The position numbers were made by a program, and so were the translations under genes. DNA of 64,000 bases, taken from the NCBI GenBank assembly GCA_025499625.1, contig JAFMVD010000016.1:1-64000 (forward strand). The letters are read 5' to 3'. Positions 38,165 through 46,927 of this stretch are shown here, in pieces (the stretch's first letter is position 1; each line of letters opens with the position of its first letter). Source of the DNA: Carboxylicivirga fragile. Lineage in GTDB: Bacteria; Bacteroidota; Bacteroidia; Bacteroidales; Marinilabiliaceae. The notes beneath the pieces are model-generated. The model ran no database searches. It was not told where the DNA came from and worked only from the letters and a program-made list of their open reading frames with translations.

Positions 38165-40594
38165 TTACATCTCAACTATAACTTTATATTCTCCTTGCTC
38201 CATTAAAGGAATTAACTGGCCGTCAATCACTTTTCCGTCAACCATAATTTTCTTCACACCTTTCTGATTGCCATTCGGATTTTTAACTTCGATATTGTAA
38301 GTAGTACCTCTAAAAATGCGTTTAAAATTATACCCTTTCCAATCCGAAGGAATACAAGGATCGATTAACAAACCATCGTACTGAGGTTGAATACCTAATA
38401 TATATTGAACCAAGGTGTAGAAATTCCACGAAGCCGTTCCTGTTAACCAACTATTCTTACCTTCTCCTGGCTTAAAGGCATCTTTACCTGCGATCATCTG
38501 ACAGTATACATATGGCTCAACCTTGTGCAACTCACTAATATCTTCAAGATAAGCAGGACATATTTTACGGAAATATTCCCAGGCTTGATTTCCTCTACCT
38601 AAAATAGTTTCACCAATAATCACCCAAGGATTATTATGGCAGAAAATACCTGCATTCTCCTTATAACCTGCCGGGTAAGTTGATATCTCGCCATACTCAA
38701 TGTAATATTTGGTAAAAGCGGGATTATTTAACACAATACCATAAGGTGAATCCAAGCGCTCTTTCACACTGTTTAATGCCTTTTCTACCATACCATCCTC
38801 GAGACCTACCTCAGCCATGGCACACCATCCTTGCGATTCAATAAAGATTTTTCCTTCTTCGTTTTCATCCGAACCTACTTTATTGCCATAGTAATCGTAT
38901 GCTCGTAGATACCAATCTCCATCCCAACCATGTTGCTTAATGGCTTCAACCATTACATCAATATGAACCTGTGCGTTTGCTCCCTCTTCGCTTTTATCAA
39001 TTCGCTGACAAAGTTTCACAAACTCTTTACCATACACCACAAACAAACCAGCTATCATCAATGATTCAGCGGTACGTCCTTTTTTATTTCCTGTTGTTTG
39101 GAAAGATTCATTTGGATCGGTTGAGAAACAATTAAGATTTAAGCAATCGTTCCAATCGGCACGACCAATAAGCGGCAAGTTATGTGGGCCTAAATTATTA
39201 ACCACATGATAAAATGACACTTTCAAGTGATGAAACAATGATTGCGCTTTAGTTTCATCGTTATCAAACGGCACCTGTTCATCAAGAATAGAAAAATCAC
39301 CTGTTTCTTTAATATATGTGGTGACCGATAGAATCAACCACAATGGATCATCGTTAAAATCTCCACCTAGGGCATGATTTCCTTTTTTCGTTAATGGTTG
39401 ATATTGGTGATAACAACCTCCATCTTCAAATTGTGTAGCAGCAATGTCCAGAATTCGTTCTCTTGCTTTTTCAGGCACCTGATGCACAAATCCAATTAAA
39501 TCCTGATTAGAATCGCGGAAGCCCATGCCACGCCCTATACCACTTTCGAAGAAGCTAGCACTGCGTGACATATTAAAAGTCACCATGCACTGATACTGAT
39601 TCCAGATATTAACCATGCGATTTAATGGCTTCTCATCACTATCTAATTGCATGGTATTTAATAAGCCATTCCAATAACTTGAAAGCTCATCAAAAGCTTT
39701 TTGTACTTTTTCAGTAGTGTCAAACTGAGCAATCATGTTTTTTGCAATCGTCTTATTGATTACATTTTTCGACTCCCATTTCTCCTCCTTTTTATTTTCA
39801 ACATAACCAAGGTTGAAAACATATTCAATTTCTTCACCTGGCTGCAATTCAATTTCAAAATAATGCGATGCTATAGGTGACCATCCGTGCGCCTCGCTAT
39901 TGGTAGCTTTTCCTTCAAGCACTGCTTTGGGATTATTAAATCCATTGTGCATACCAATAAACGATTCTCTATCCGTATCGTAACCCTGAATTTCTTTATT
40001 AACTGAGAAGTAAGCATAGTGATCGCGACGCTCCTTATACTCTGTTTTGTGATAGATGGCTGATCCTTCTACTTCAACCTCTCCTGTTGAGAAGTTACGC
40101 TGAAAATTGGTCATATCATCTTCAGCATTCCACAAGCACCACTCAAGAAACGAAAATAGCTTTATCTTTTTGACAGCATCAGTATTATTCTTCAGTTTAA
40201 GCAAATGAACCTCTCCTAAATAATCGAGCGGTATAAAACAAAGCAAATCAGAACTTAAACCATTCTTTTCACTCACAAACCGGGTATAACCCAAACCGTG
40301 ATGACACTCGTATTTATCCAACTTAGTTTGCGTAGGCTTGAAACCTGGATTCCAAACAGCATCACCTTCTTTAATATAATAATAACGACCACCATTATCC
40401 ATTGGCACATTATTGTAACGATACCTGGTTAAGCGTCGAAACTTAGCATCTTTATAAAAACTATATCCTCCTCCTGTATTTGACACAAGCCCAAAAAAAT
40501 CTTTATTGCCCAAATAATTAATCCACGGGAAAGGGGTTTCCGGCGTTGTAATCACATACTCCTTCGCTACATCATCAAAAAATCCAAACTTCAT
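38165..40594 (-). CDS. GH94 cellobiose phosphorylase
   Basis: 809 residues. Splits cellobiose with phosphate into glucose-1-phosphate and glucose in the cytosol. The N-terminus ([32 protein letters not shown]) closely follows the cellobiose phosphorylases I know from clostridia, and length (about 810) fits that branch. The catalytic Asp is in [13 protein letters not shown] near residue 482; the (alpha/alpha)6 barrel and C-terminal jelly roll follow. No signal peptide. Third gene of the regulator-symporter-phosphorylase unit. Specificity for cellobiose rather than a longer oligomer is from similarity recalled, not from a search. Confidence 0.93.
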   Translation of the reverse strand: MKFGFFDDVAKEYVITTPETPFPWINYLGNKDFFGLVSNTGGGYSFYKDAKFRRLTRYRYNNVPMDNGGRYYYIKEGDAVWNPGFKPTQTKLDKYECHHGLGYTRFVSEKNGLSSDLLCFIPLDYLGEVHLLKLKNNTDAVKKIKLFSFLEWCLWNAEDDMTNFQRNFSTGEVEVEGSAIYHKTEYKERRDHYAYFSVNKEIQGYDTDRESFIGMHNGFNNPKAVLEGKATNSEAHGWSPIASHYFEIELQPGEEIEYVFNLGYVENKKEEKWESKNVINKTIAKNMIAQFDTTEKVQKAFDELSSYWNGLLNTMQLDSDEKPLNRMVNIWNQYQCMVTFNMSRSASFFESGIGRGMGFRDSNQDLIGFVHQVPEKARERILDIAATQFEDGGCYHQYQPLTKKGNHALGGDFNDDPLWLILSVTTYIKETGDFSILDEQVPFDNDETKAQSLFHHLKVSFYHVVNNLGPHNLPLIGRADWNDCLNLNCFSTDPNESFQTTGNKKGRTAESLMIAGLFVVYGKEFVKLCQRIDKSEEGANAQVHIDVMVEAIKQHGWDGDWYLRAYDYYGNKVGSDENEEGKIFIESQGWCAMAEVGLEDGMVEKALNSVKERLDSPYGIVLNNPAFTKYYIEYGEISTYPAGYKENAGIFCHNNPWVIIGETILGRGNQAWEYFRKICPAYLEDISELHKVEPYVYCQMIAGKDAFKPGEGKNSWLTGTASWNFYTLVQYILGIQPQYDGLLIDPCIPSDWKGYNFKRIFRGTTYNIEVKNPNGNQKGVKKIMVDGKVIDGQLIPLMEQGEYKVIVEM

Positions 40595-40683
40595 CTCTTC
40601 TCTTTTAATTCTACTACTATACTTTTTATTTTATCTCTCTTTGCTCATAAATCAGCCTCGTCAAAATCAACAATCAAATCACC

Positions 40684-42294
40684 CTATTCTTCCAAAGCTC
40701 TTCGCTCAAGCAACGTTTTTGTAATGTCATCCAGTTTTGATTGTGTAAGTGGATAAATAGTCATTAATATTGCAGCTAATAATGCTACTAATGCAGGTAT
40801 CCAACTCATTAACATTTTGATTGCAGGTATTGCGCCCTGTATTGTACTTGAGTCCATACCATCATAATGGTAGGCGGCCATCACAGCACCTATTATTGCA
40901 GCAGCAAGTCCTCCACCAAATTTCGTCACAAATGAACCAGCTGAATATATAAGTCCGGTGGCTCTTCTTCCATTTTTATATTCTGAATAATCAGCAGCAT
41001 CACCAAGCATTGCAAAAAATAGTGTTGGGAAAATAGCTGCACCAAATTCAGATATAATTCCGATGGTAAAAATGGCGCCAATATCCTGTGGACCACAAAA
41101 CAAAAACAAGGCATTTACACCACCTGAAAATAAAAGGGCATATATAAAAAGCTTACGCTTACCGAATCTTTTACCTAACGGCGCTGTTGCCATTGCACCT
41201 AAAATAGAGGCAATCATCAAAGCAATAAGAAAAGAAGCTGCCAATAATTGATTATTAAGATAGGCCGTAAAGTAATACATAACCATACCTTGCTTAATGG
41301 AATTATAGATGGTCCATAATAGTCCAACAACTAAAAGAACAAGCCAGGGCTTATTGTTAATTAGATCCGATAAGTCACGTTTAAGGTTTGCCTTTTGAGT
41401 TTTAGGTGGCGACACCCTCTCTTTTGTAGAAACAAAAGTCAGAAACATGAATAAAGCTAAGAAAACAGACATCAAATAAATTGAATTACTATATCCTTTT
41501 TTCTGATTAATCAAACGTATTTTTTCAACTTCTAGATCCAATTCTCCTTCTACAATAAAACGATAGACCTGATCAGGATTCATTGAAAAACTAATATATG
41601 GAGCAGGCTCTTTTTTCTGCTCAACGCTAGGGTTTTGCCACACAAAAGTAGCAAGTCCATCCTTCGTTTTAATATTTGCATTTTCGACAAACTGAGATGA
41701 TGAAACACTCACTTCGTATCGCGATTCATTTAACTTATCAATCTCAATGGTTGGATTAACATTTCCAAAATATGCAACCAAAAACAATAACGCGCCTTGG
41801 ACGATCATCCCACCTGCAAAAGCACCAACCATTCTGAAAGATCCCAAACTAGTGCGCTCTTTATTATCGCCAGTCATAACAGCCATTAAGGCACCGTATG
41901 GAATATTGTTTGCTGTATAAATTAAAGTAAAAAGAATGTAGGTTGTATAAGCATAAATAATTTTACCTGTCATTCCAAGATTAGGGCTCGTAAACAACAA
42001 AGATAAAATTCCTGCTAATGGCAATGCTGTCCACAATATCCATGGTCTAAACTTCCCATATTTCGATTTAGTGCGATCACCTATTATTCCCATGGCAACA
42101 TCACTAATTCCATCACTAAAGCGTGCAACTAATAACAATAAACCTGCCGCTGCCGCTGTTATACCAAACACATCAGTATAAAAGAACAATAAAAAGGTTG
42201 ACACACCTCGCCAAGCTATATTAGCAGCACCATCACCTAGTCCATACCCTATCTTTTCCCAAATCGAGACTTTATTCTTGAGATCTACATTCAT
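40684..42294 (-). CDS. GPH-type sugar:cation symporter (MFS) with inserted periplasmic domain
   Basis: 536 residues, about twelve membrane helices. N-terminal WEKIGYGLGDGAANIAWRG and GDRTKSKYGKFRPWILW are signatures of the glycoside-pentoside-hexuronide family. Between helices 5 and 6 (about 178-270) there is an extra, mostly beta, polar segment of about 90 residues that ordinary family members of about 450 residues lack. Import of cellobiose or a related glycoside is inferred from the adjacent phosphorylase. It starts 4 bases after the regulator stop. Confidence 0.88.
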   Translation of the reverse strand: MNVDLKNKVSIWEKIGYGLGDGAANIAWRGVSTFLLFFYTDVFGITAAAAGLLLLVARFSDGISDVAMGIIGDRTKSKYGKFRPWILWTALPLAGILSLLFTSPNLGMTGKIIYAYTTYILFTLIYTANNIPYGALMAVMTGDNKERTSLGSFRMVGAFAGGMIVQGALLFLVAYFGNVNPTIEIDKLNESRYEVSVSSSQFVENANIKTKDGLATFVWQNPSVEQKKEPAPYISFSMNPDQVYRFIVEGELDLEVEKIRLINQKKGYSNSIYLMSVFLALFMFLTFVSTKERVSPPKTQKANLKRDLSDLINNKPWLVLLVVGLLWTIYNSIKQGMVMYYFTAYLNNQLLAASFLIALMIASILGAMATAPLGKRFGKRKLFIYALLFSGGVNALFLFCGPQDIGAIFTIGIISEFGAAIFPTLFFAMLGDAADYSEYKNGRRATGLIYSAGSFVTKFGGGLAAAIIGAVMAAYHYDGMDSSTIQGAIPAIKMLMSWIPALVALLAAILMTIYPLTQSKLDDITKTLLERRALEE

Positions 42295-42298
42295 TCTT

Positions 42299-43033
42299 TT
42301 ACACTATAAAGTTTAATAATTCTTTGCGCGTTCTTTCGTAAATATCACGACTAAACATATACAAGCGTGCTGGCTTATGGGAAACATCCTTTTGCTTTTC
42401 ATCAAGTGGCACCATATACTTCATTCGTGCAACCTTCTTCCTGAAATTTCGCTTATCAAAAGTGGTGTCCAATATTATTTCATACACTTTCTGTAATTGA
42501 GAAAGCGTAAATTTCTCTGGTAACAACTCAAACGCAATTGGTTCATGAAGCAATTTACTTCTCATTGCTTTTAAAGCCTCTTGTAAAATAAGGTTATGAT
42601 CAAACGCCAATTCAGCAACCTCAGCCACTGGCACCCACATCACATTTCGACCTTTCCATTCGAGTGTTACCTTTGGGGTTGCCAGCAATGCAAAAAAACC
42701 AACCGAGACAATTCGTTGTTCTGGATTGCGCTTATCACTAATTAACCATTGACGATCATTTTCTTTATTTAAACGATCAGGGTGTGCGAATGTCTTGAAC
42801 TGCTCAAGATAAACGTCTTTTAAACCTGTTAAATCAAATAAAATGCGCTGAGCAGCTGCATCCATTGTCTCATCTTCATAAACATGATTACCTGTTAAAG
42901 TCATGTCAGAAAAAATTAACCCCTGCTCCATATTTTCTAACACACGATCAACCAAAAGCACATTCAGCTTATCGAAATCAAATCCGAACACAACGCAATC
43001 AACAGACAAATACTTTATTAGATCCTTATTCAT
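42299..43033 (-). CDS. NUDIX/winged-helix sugar-responsive regulator (NrtR/AraR-like)
   Basis: 244 residues. N-terminal NUDIX fold (about 10-140); the NUDIX box reads GNHVYEDETMDAAAQRILFD and lacks the catalytic REUXEE glutamates, so it is probably a ligand sensor. C-terminal winged helix (about 155-240) with FTLSQLQKVYEIILDTTFDKRNFRKK. Known relatives control arabinose (AraR) or NAD (NrtR) genes; here the neighbours are a symporter and cellobiose phosphorylase, so it likely responds to a glucoside or its metabolite. First gene of the three-gene unit. Confidence 0.87.
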   Translation of the reverse strand: MNKDLIKYLSVDCVVFGFDFDKLNVLLVDRVLENMEQGLIFSDMTLTGNHVYEDETMDAAAQRILFDLTGLKDVYLEQFKTFAHPDRLNKENDRQWLISDKRNPEQRIVSVGFFALLATPKVTLEWKGRNVMWVPVAEVAELAFDHNLILQEALKAMRSKLLHEPIAFELLPEKFTLSQLQKVYEIILDTTFDKRNFRKKVARMKYMVPLDEKQKDVSHKPARLYMFSRDIYERTRKELLNFIV

Positions 43034-43061
43034 TTAACACTGGCATTACAATCCATTACAT

Positions 43062-43078
43062 AGTGTACATTTTACACT
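43062..43078. promoter_or_regulatory. Putative operator of the NUDIX regulator, site 1
   Basis: AGTGTA-CATTT-TACACT is a perfect 6-bp inverted repeat, 29 bases upstream of the regulator start, a position suited to autoregulation. Confidence 0.55.
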
Positions 43079-43162
43079 TAAAAATTCAGTGGCAATATAT
43101 AACACATTTTTACATTTGACAAGATTTATTAAATCAAATGCTTACGCATATAAAAATTACTT

Positions 43163-43179
43163 AGTGTCTATATTACACC
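43163..43179. promoter_or_regulatory. Putative operator of the NUDIX regulator, site 2
   Basis: AGTGTC-TATAT-TACACC has the same length and spacing as site 1, with 10 of 12 arm bases shared, 101 bp away. Confidence 0.45.
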
Positions 43180-43517
43180 TTAGAGCCTATAGCAACTTAA
43201 ATAGAGCTTTTTTTTATTAGCACTTCACTCAACCTTATTTATAACCAATCTACATAATATGATATTACTAATTTGGGATACTATGCAAATACAACACTCT
43301 CAAATTATAAAATCAATTCAAGGGATTCATACTTTTTAACTAATTAAAGCACACAAATGCTATTAATATTTCGGCAAACAACTGATATTGAACAATGCTA
43401 CAATTTACTTGTTAAGAGAAGTGTTAACGGTAGATTTCTAAAAGAATGTTAAACATTACAGAAAAAAATCGTTAATGTAAATATTTCTATATATTTACGA
43501 CATAATATAGAAGTTCT

Positions 43518-43566
43518 GCTTATGATTTGTCCACATATACAGTACATATACGACAAAACCATAAGC
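43518..43566. promoter_or_regulatory. Long interrupted hairpin upstream of mdh
   Basis: GCTTATG/CATAAGC and TTTGTC/GACAAA pair around a central ATATACAGTACATAT, making a long interrupted stem 42 bases before the mdh start. It could be an operator or a 5' UTR structure. Confidence 0.4.
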
Positions 43567-43607
43567 AAACATAAATTGTATTTAACATTAAATAATACGT
43601 TCAAATT

Positions 43608-44537
43608 ATGAAAGTAACAGTTGTAGGAGCCGGAAATGTTGGAGCCACTTGTGCAGATGTATTGGCATACCGAGAGATTGCCAATGAGGTTGTTTTAGTT
43701 GATATAAAAGAAGGAGTTGCTGAAGGAAAAGCACTTGATATATGGCAAAAAGCCCCAATAAACCTATATGACACAAGAACTGTTGGCGTAACGAATGATT
43801 ACACAAAAACAGCTGGTTCTGATGTTGTTGTAATTACATCTGGTCTTCCGCGCAAACCGGGAATGACTCGCGATGATTTAATTCAAACCAACGCTGGCAT
43901 CGTTAAAATTGTTACAGAACAAGTTATTGAACATTCGCCTGAAGCTATTATTATTGTTGTTTCAAATCCATTGGATGTAATGACTTACCAGGCTCACTTA
44001 TCTTCAAAATTGCCAAGAACAAAAGTTATGGGTATGGCAGGTATTCTGGACACAGCACGTTACCGCGCCTTTTTAGCCGAAGCTTTAAATGTATCTCCGA
44101 AAGATATTCAAGCAGTATTGATGGGCGGCCATGGTGATACAATGGTTCCACTTCCTAGATATACAACTGTTGGTGGTATACCAGTAACTGAATTAATTGA
44201 CGAAGAAACATTAGATGCTATTATCGAACGTACTAAGTTTGGTGGAGGAGAATTAGTAAAACTAATGGGTACCTCAGCTTGGTATGCACCTGGTTCTGCA
44301 GCTGCTCAGATGGTTGAAGCTATTGTTCGTGATCAAAAACGTGTATTCCCGGTATGTATTAAACTTGACGGTGAGTACGGAATTGATGACTGCTACCTTG
44401 GAGTACCAGTAATACTAGGGAAAAACGGTATTGAAAAAGTGATCGAATTAGACTTGAACGAGGACGAAAAAGCCTTGTTACAAAGCAGTAGAACACATGT
44501 GAAAGAAGTTATGGCAGTTCTTGAGAACTTGAAATAA
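43608..44537 (+). CDS. mdh: Malate dehydrogenase (LDH/MDH superfamily)
   Basis: 309 residues. NAD-dependent oxidation of malate to oxaloacetate in the citric acid cycle. Rossmann start VTVVGAGNVGATCADVLA, Asp of NAD binding in VVLVDI, SNPLDVMTY, and the catalytic His in GGHGDTMVPLPRY near residue 176. Normal length for bacterial MDH of the LDH-like type; the loop PRKPGMTRDDL has the Arg pattern of MDH, not LDH. Monocistronic with its own terminator. Confidence 0.97.
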   Translation: MKVTVVGAGNVGATCADVLAYREIANEVVLVDIKEGVAEGKALDIWQKAPINLYDTRTVGVTNDYTKTAGSDVVVITSGLPRKPGMTRDDLIQTNAGIVKIVTEQVIEHSPEAIIIVVSNPLDVMTYQAHLSSKLPRTKVMGMAGILDTARYRAFLAEALNVSPKDIQAVLMGGHGDTMVPLPRYTTVGGIPVTELIDEETLDAIIERTKFGGGELVKLMGTSAWYAPGSAAAQMVEAIVRDQKRVFPVCIKLDGEYGIDDCYLGVPVILGKNGIEKVIELDLNEDEKALLQSSRTHVKEVMAVLENLK

Positions 44538-44561
44538 AAAACCTTTCACCATATACAATAT

Positions 44562-44590
44562 AAACCCGTCTTAAAAGGACGGGTTTTTTT
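44562..44590 (+). terminator. Intrinsic terminator after mdh
   Basis: AAACCCGTC-TTAAAAG-GACGGGTTT with seven T. Confidence 0.93.
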
Positions 44591-44747
44591 GTGTGCGATT
44601 TTGAACACGCTTTTGTTCTGATATCGGTCATTTTAAAATAAGCCTTCACCCACCAACCCACCTCAACCAACTACATATCTTACACTTACAAAGCATGGCA
44701 CAAAGTATGATATACTCCTAGCAATAAAACAAATGGAGGATATAGTG

Positions 44748-45398
44748 ATGAAAACACAAATTAACCACAGCCACAAGAACACAACAATTAATTACCTATT
44801 TTTTGGAATTACTGTTAGCATTTTTACTTTGAGCATTTACTTTTCATTTAATCAAAGTAGCCCGATCCTTAAATCTGCCGATGTTTCAGCATTAATGAAT
44901 AAACAAACTTACCAACCAGTATTGGAGCATGTAACGGAATTAGCACCCATAGACCTTAAAGAACTTTTGGTGGAGAATGTAGAAGCCCCAATAACAATAG
45001 AAAGCTGGATGACAAAACCGCTTGATAATTCATACACTGCTACAAACATTGAATACTTTAACACACCTGTTGAAGAGCCGGCTTTAGAACTTCAAACATG
45101 GATGGTTTCGCTTAGCGAATGGTCGGTTATCGAAACCAATAGTACTTTCACCGAAGAAAGTATCCCACTTGAAAATTGGATGTTTAACACAAATGCCTGG
45201 CCAACGATGCAACTAGAGCAATTGCTTAGCACTGATTATGCCGAGGAGCACATTGCCATTGAGCCTTGGATGTTATCATTGGATTCTTGGAATATCATCG
45301 ACGCAAATTTTGTTGAAGAGGACATTCCTTTGGAAAGTTGGATGGTTAACATTAACGAATGGGAAGTATTAAACGACCATACACTAGCAAAACAATAA
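44748..45398 (+). CDS. Uncharacterised membrane-anchored Trp-Met repeat protein
   Basis: 216 residues from the ATG at 44748, chosen over 44733 because GGAGGA (44735-44740) lies 7 bases before it, a clear Shine-Dalgarno. One membrane segment (about 15-35), then five copies of a motif [IL]-x-[IL]-[EQ]-x-W-M, with the Trp at residues 87, 118, 144, 174 and 198. All but the first copy are followed six residues later by another Trp. Between them are acidic spacers (EES, AEEH, VEED). The rest of the protein is acidic and lacks Cys. I recognise no family and assign no function; it is monocistronic with good flanking terminators. Confidence 0.7.
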   Translation: MKTQINHSHKNTTINYLFFGITVSIFTLSIYFSFNQSSPILKSADVSALMNKQTYQPVLEHVTELAPIDLKELLVENVEAPITIESWMTKPLDNSYTATNIEYFNTPVEEPALELQTWMVSLSEWSVIETNSTFTEESIPLENWMFNTNAWPTMQLEQLLSTDYAEEHIAIEPWMLSLDSWNIIDANFVEEDIPLESWMVNINEWEVLNDHTLAKQ

Positions 45399-45422
45399 CT
45401 TAACTCATTACTATATACTCAT

Positions 45423-45450
45423 AAAAGGTCGCTCAAGGCGACCTTTTTTA
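45423..45450. terminator. Bidirectional terminator between repeat-protein and permease genes
   Basis: AAAAGGTCGC-TCAAG-GCGACCTTTTTT between convergent genes. Confidence 0.92.
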
Positions 45451-45457
45451 ATATACA

Positions 45458-46594
45458 TCATTTCGCCTCTTTCTTCTTTAAAGAATCATCTTCCGCCACA
45501 CTTTCAACAACTACTTCTTGTTTCAAAGCAAATCGTTTATAATACGACATTATTAATGCTGTAAGTGGCAATGCCAATAACATACCTAAAAGTCCCATTA
45601 AGCTACCCCATATCGACAATGAAAGTAAAACAATAGCAGGGTTCATCCCATAAGCTTTCCCTAATATTCGCGGTGTTAATATGGTTTCCTGAATAAGCTG
45701 TACAATAGCAATCACAATAATCACCATTAAAGCGACATGCCAGAAACTTTGCTGTGTTTCCATTGCCTTAAGCAGTGCTAGTAGCAAGGCAGGAATGATT
45801 CCAACAATTTGCAGGTAAGGAATTATATTTAACGCCCCAATAAAAAGTCCCATAATTATCGCCATTGGCAAACCTATAATTTTAAAGCCGATTGCCAGTA
45901 ATATTCCAACAATCAAAGCAATCAAACCTTGTGATCTGAAATACAAATCCATTGCTCCAGCCAAATCATCAACCACACCTACACTAACTTCCTGGTATTG
46001 TTTGGGTATTAACTGAAACCAAAACTCTCCCATCTTTTTAAAATCAAGAAGAATAAAGATGGTGTAAAGTACAATTACCAAAAGACCAATAAACCAAGCC
46101 AATATTTGCATGGAACCCGAAAACAAATTCCAGAAACCGGGCATAATCTTTTTAGTAGCCTGTGAAATATTATCCAAATTTAAATAAGATACCAAATCAG
46201 CTTCTCTGATCATCTCCCTTAAACTCTTATCCATTTCAAACGGCAGTACATTTTGTACATTAACCGATTGCAAGTATTGTTTTATTAGGCTTCCCATTTT
46301 ATTCATTTCTTGAATAAAGGCTGGCACCAGATAAACTATTACCAGAGAAATAAGCGACATTACAATTGCAACTGCGAGAATTACCGAAACTCCCCTATAC
46401 TTAACTCTTAATTTTGTTTGAATAAAATTCACAAACGGATCTAAGAGATAAGCAATAAAAAGAGCGATAACAAAGGGACCTAGCACATGTTTAAGATGGT
46501 TTACTGCATATAAAACACCAACTATCAATAGTGTTGCAATTACCATACGTACAACTCGGTCGAATGTATATGGACGATGTAAATTTGATTGCAT
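45458..46594 (-). CDS. AI-2E family transporter (PerM-like permease)
   Basis: About 378 residues from the ATG at 46594; the reading frame is open to 46648 but the first 18 codons are not typical and the family start is MQSNLHRPYTFDRVVRM-like. About seven or eight membrane helices, with the C-terminal signatures LIVGILLAIGFKIIGLPMA, GALNIIPYLQIVGIIPALL and WGSLMGLLGMLLALPL. Family members export small solutes or exchange ions; the AI-2 name should not be taken as substrate evidence. Convergent with the Trp-Met repeat gene. Confidence 0.88.
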   Translation of the reverse strand: MQSNLHRPYTFDRVVRMVIATLLIVGVLYAVNHLKHVLGPFVIALFIAYLLDPFVNFIQTKLRVKYRGVSVILAVAIVMSLISLVIVYLVPAFIQEMNKMGSLIKQYLQSVNVQNVLPFEMDKSLREMIREADLVSYLNLDNISQATKKIMPGFWNLFSGSMQILAWFIGLLVIVLYTIFILLDFKKMGEFWFQLIPKQYQEVSVGVVDDLAGAMDLYFRSQGLIALIVGILLAIGFKIIGLPMAIIMGLFIGALNIIPYLQIVGIIPALLLALLKAMETQQSFWHVALMVIIVIAIVQLIQETILTPRILGKAYGMNPAIVLLSLSIWGSLMGLLGMLLALPLTALIMSYYKRFALKQEVVVESVAEDDSLKKKEAK

Positions 46595-46878
46595 AAATAA
46601 AGAATTGAGGCCAGCACAATAAACAATGTACTTTAAACCTAAATGCAAAATAAAAAAACCTTACGCACGTTTTATTATATTAATGAATCTTTTTTCATTT
46701 TAATACGTTACATCATTGTTAATAAATGTGAAAAAAAATGGAATAAATGTGAAAATATGTATTGCTTTTTCCTGCATATTTTATTATTTTGCAGATAGGA
46801 TCAAAAAAGGTACTTTGTAGTCTGGTATCAAAAATTGTTTTCGACCAAGAGCATTATCTAAACCACGTGGCATTACCT

Positions 46879-46903
46879 ATTGGCTAATAACTCATTAGCC
46901 AAT
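46879..46903 (+). other. Hairpin in the leader of the lipoprotein gene
   Basis: ATTGGCTAAT-AACTC-ATTAGCCAAT, a perfect 10-bp stem with a 5-nt loop, ends 24 bases before the ATG at 46928. It overlaps a TTG that could otherwise be a start. Possible regulatory hairpin. Confidence 0.5.
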
Positions 46904-46927
46904 ACAAAATTTAAATACAAGCAAAAC

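Larger units (their letters stand above)
43034..43607. other. Divergent promoter region of NUDIX regulator and mdh
   Basis: 574 AT-rich bases without a gene. Contains two AGTGTA-type palindromes on the regulator side (43062-43078, 43163-43179) and a long hairpin on the mdh side (43518-43566). Confidence 0.6.

Noticed and set aside
42299-43033. Naming the NUDIX regulator AraR
   Set aside because: No arabinose gene is adjacent; the neighbours are a symporter and a cellobiose phosphorylase, so the arabinose name would mislead.
46880-46927. Extending the lipoprotein start to the TTG at 46880
   Set aside because: It would put 16 polar residues before a normal lipoprotein signal peptide and begin inside a perfect hairpin.
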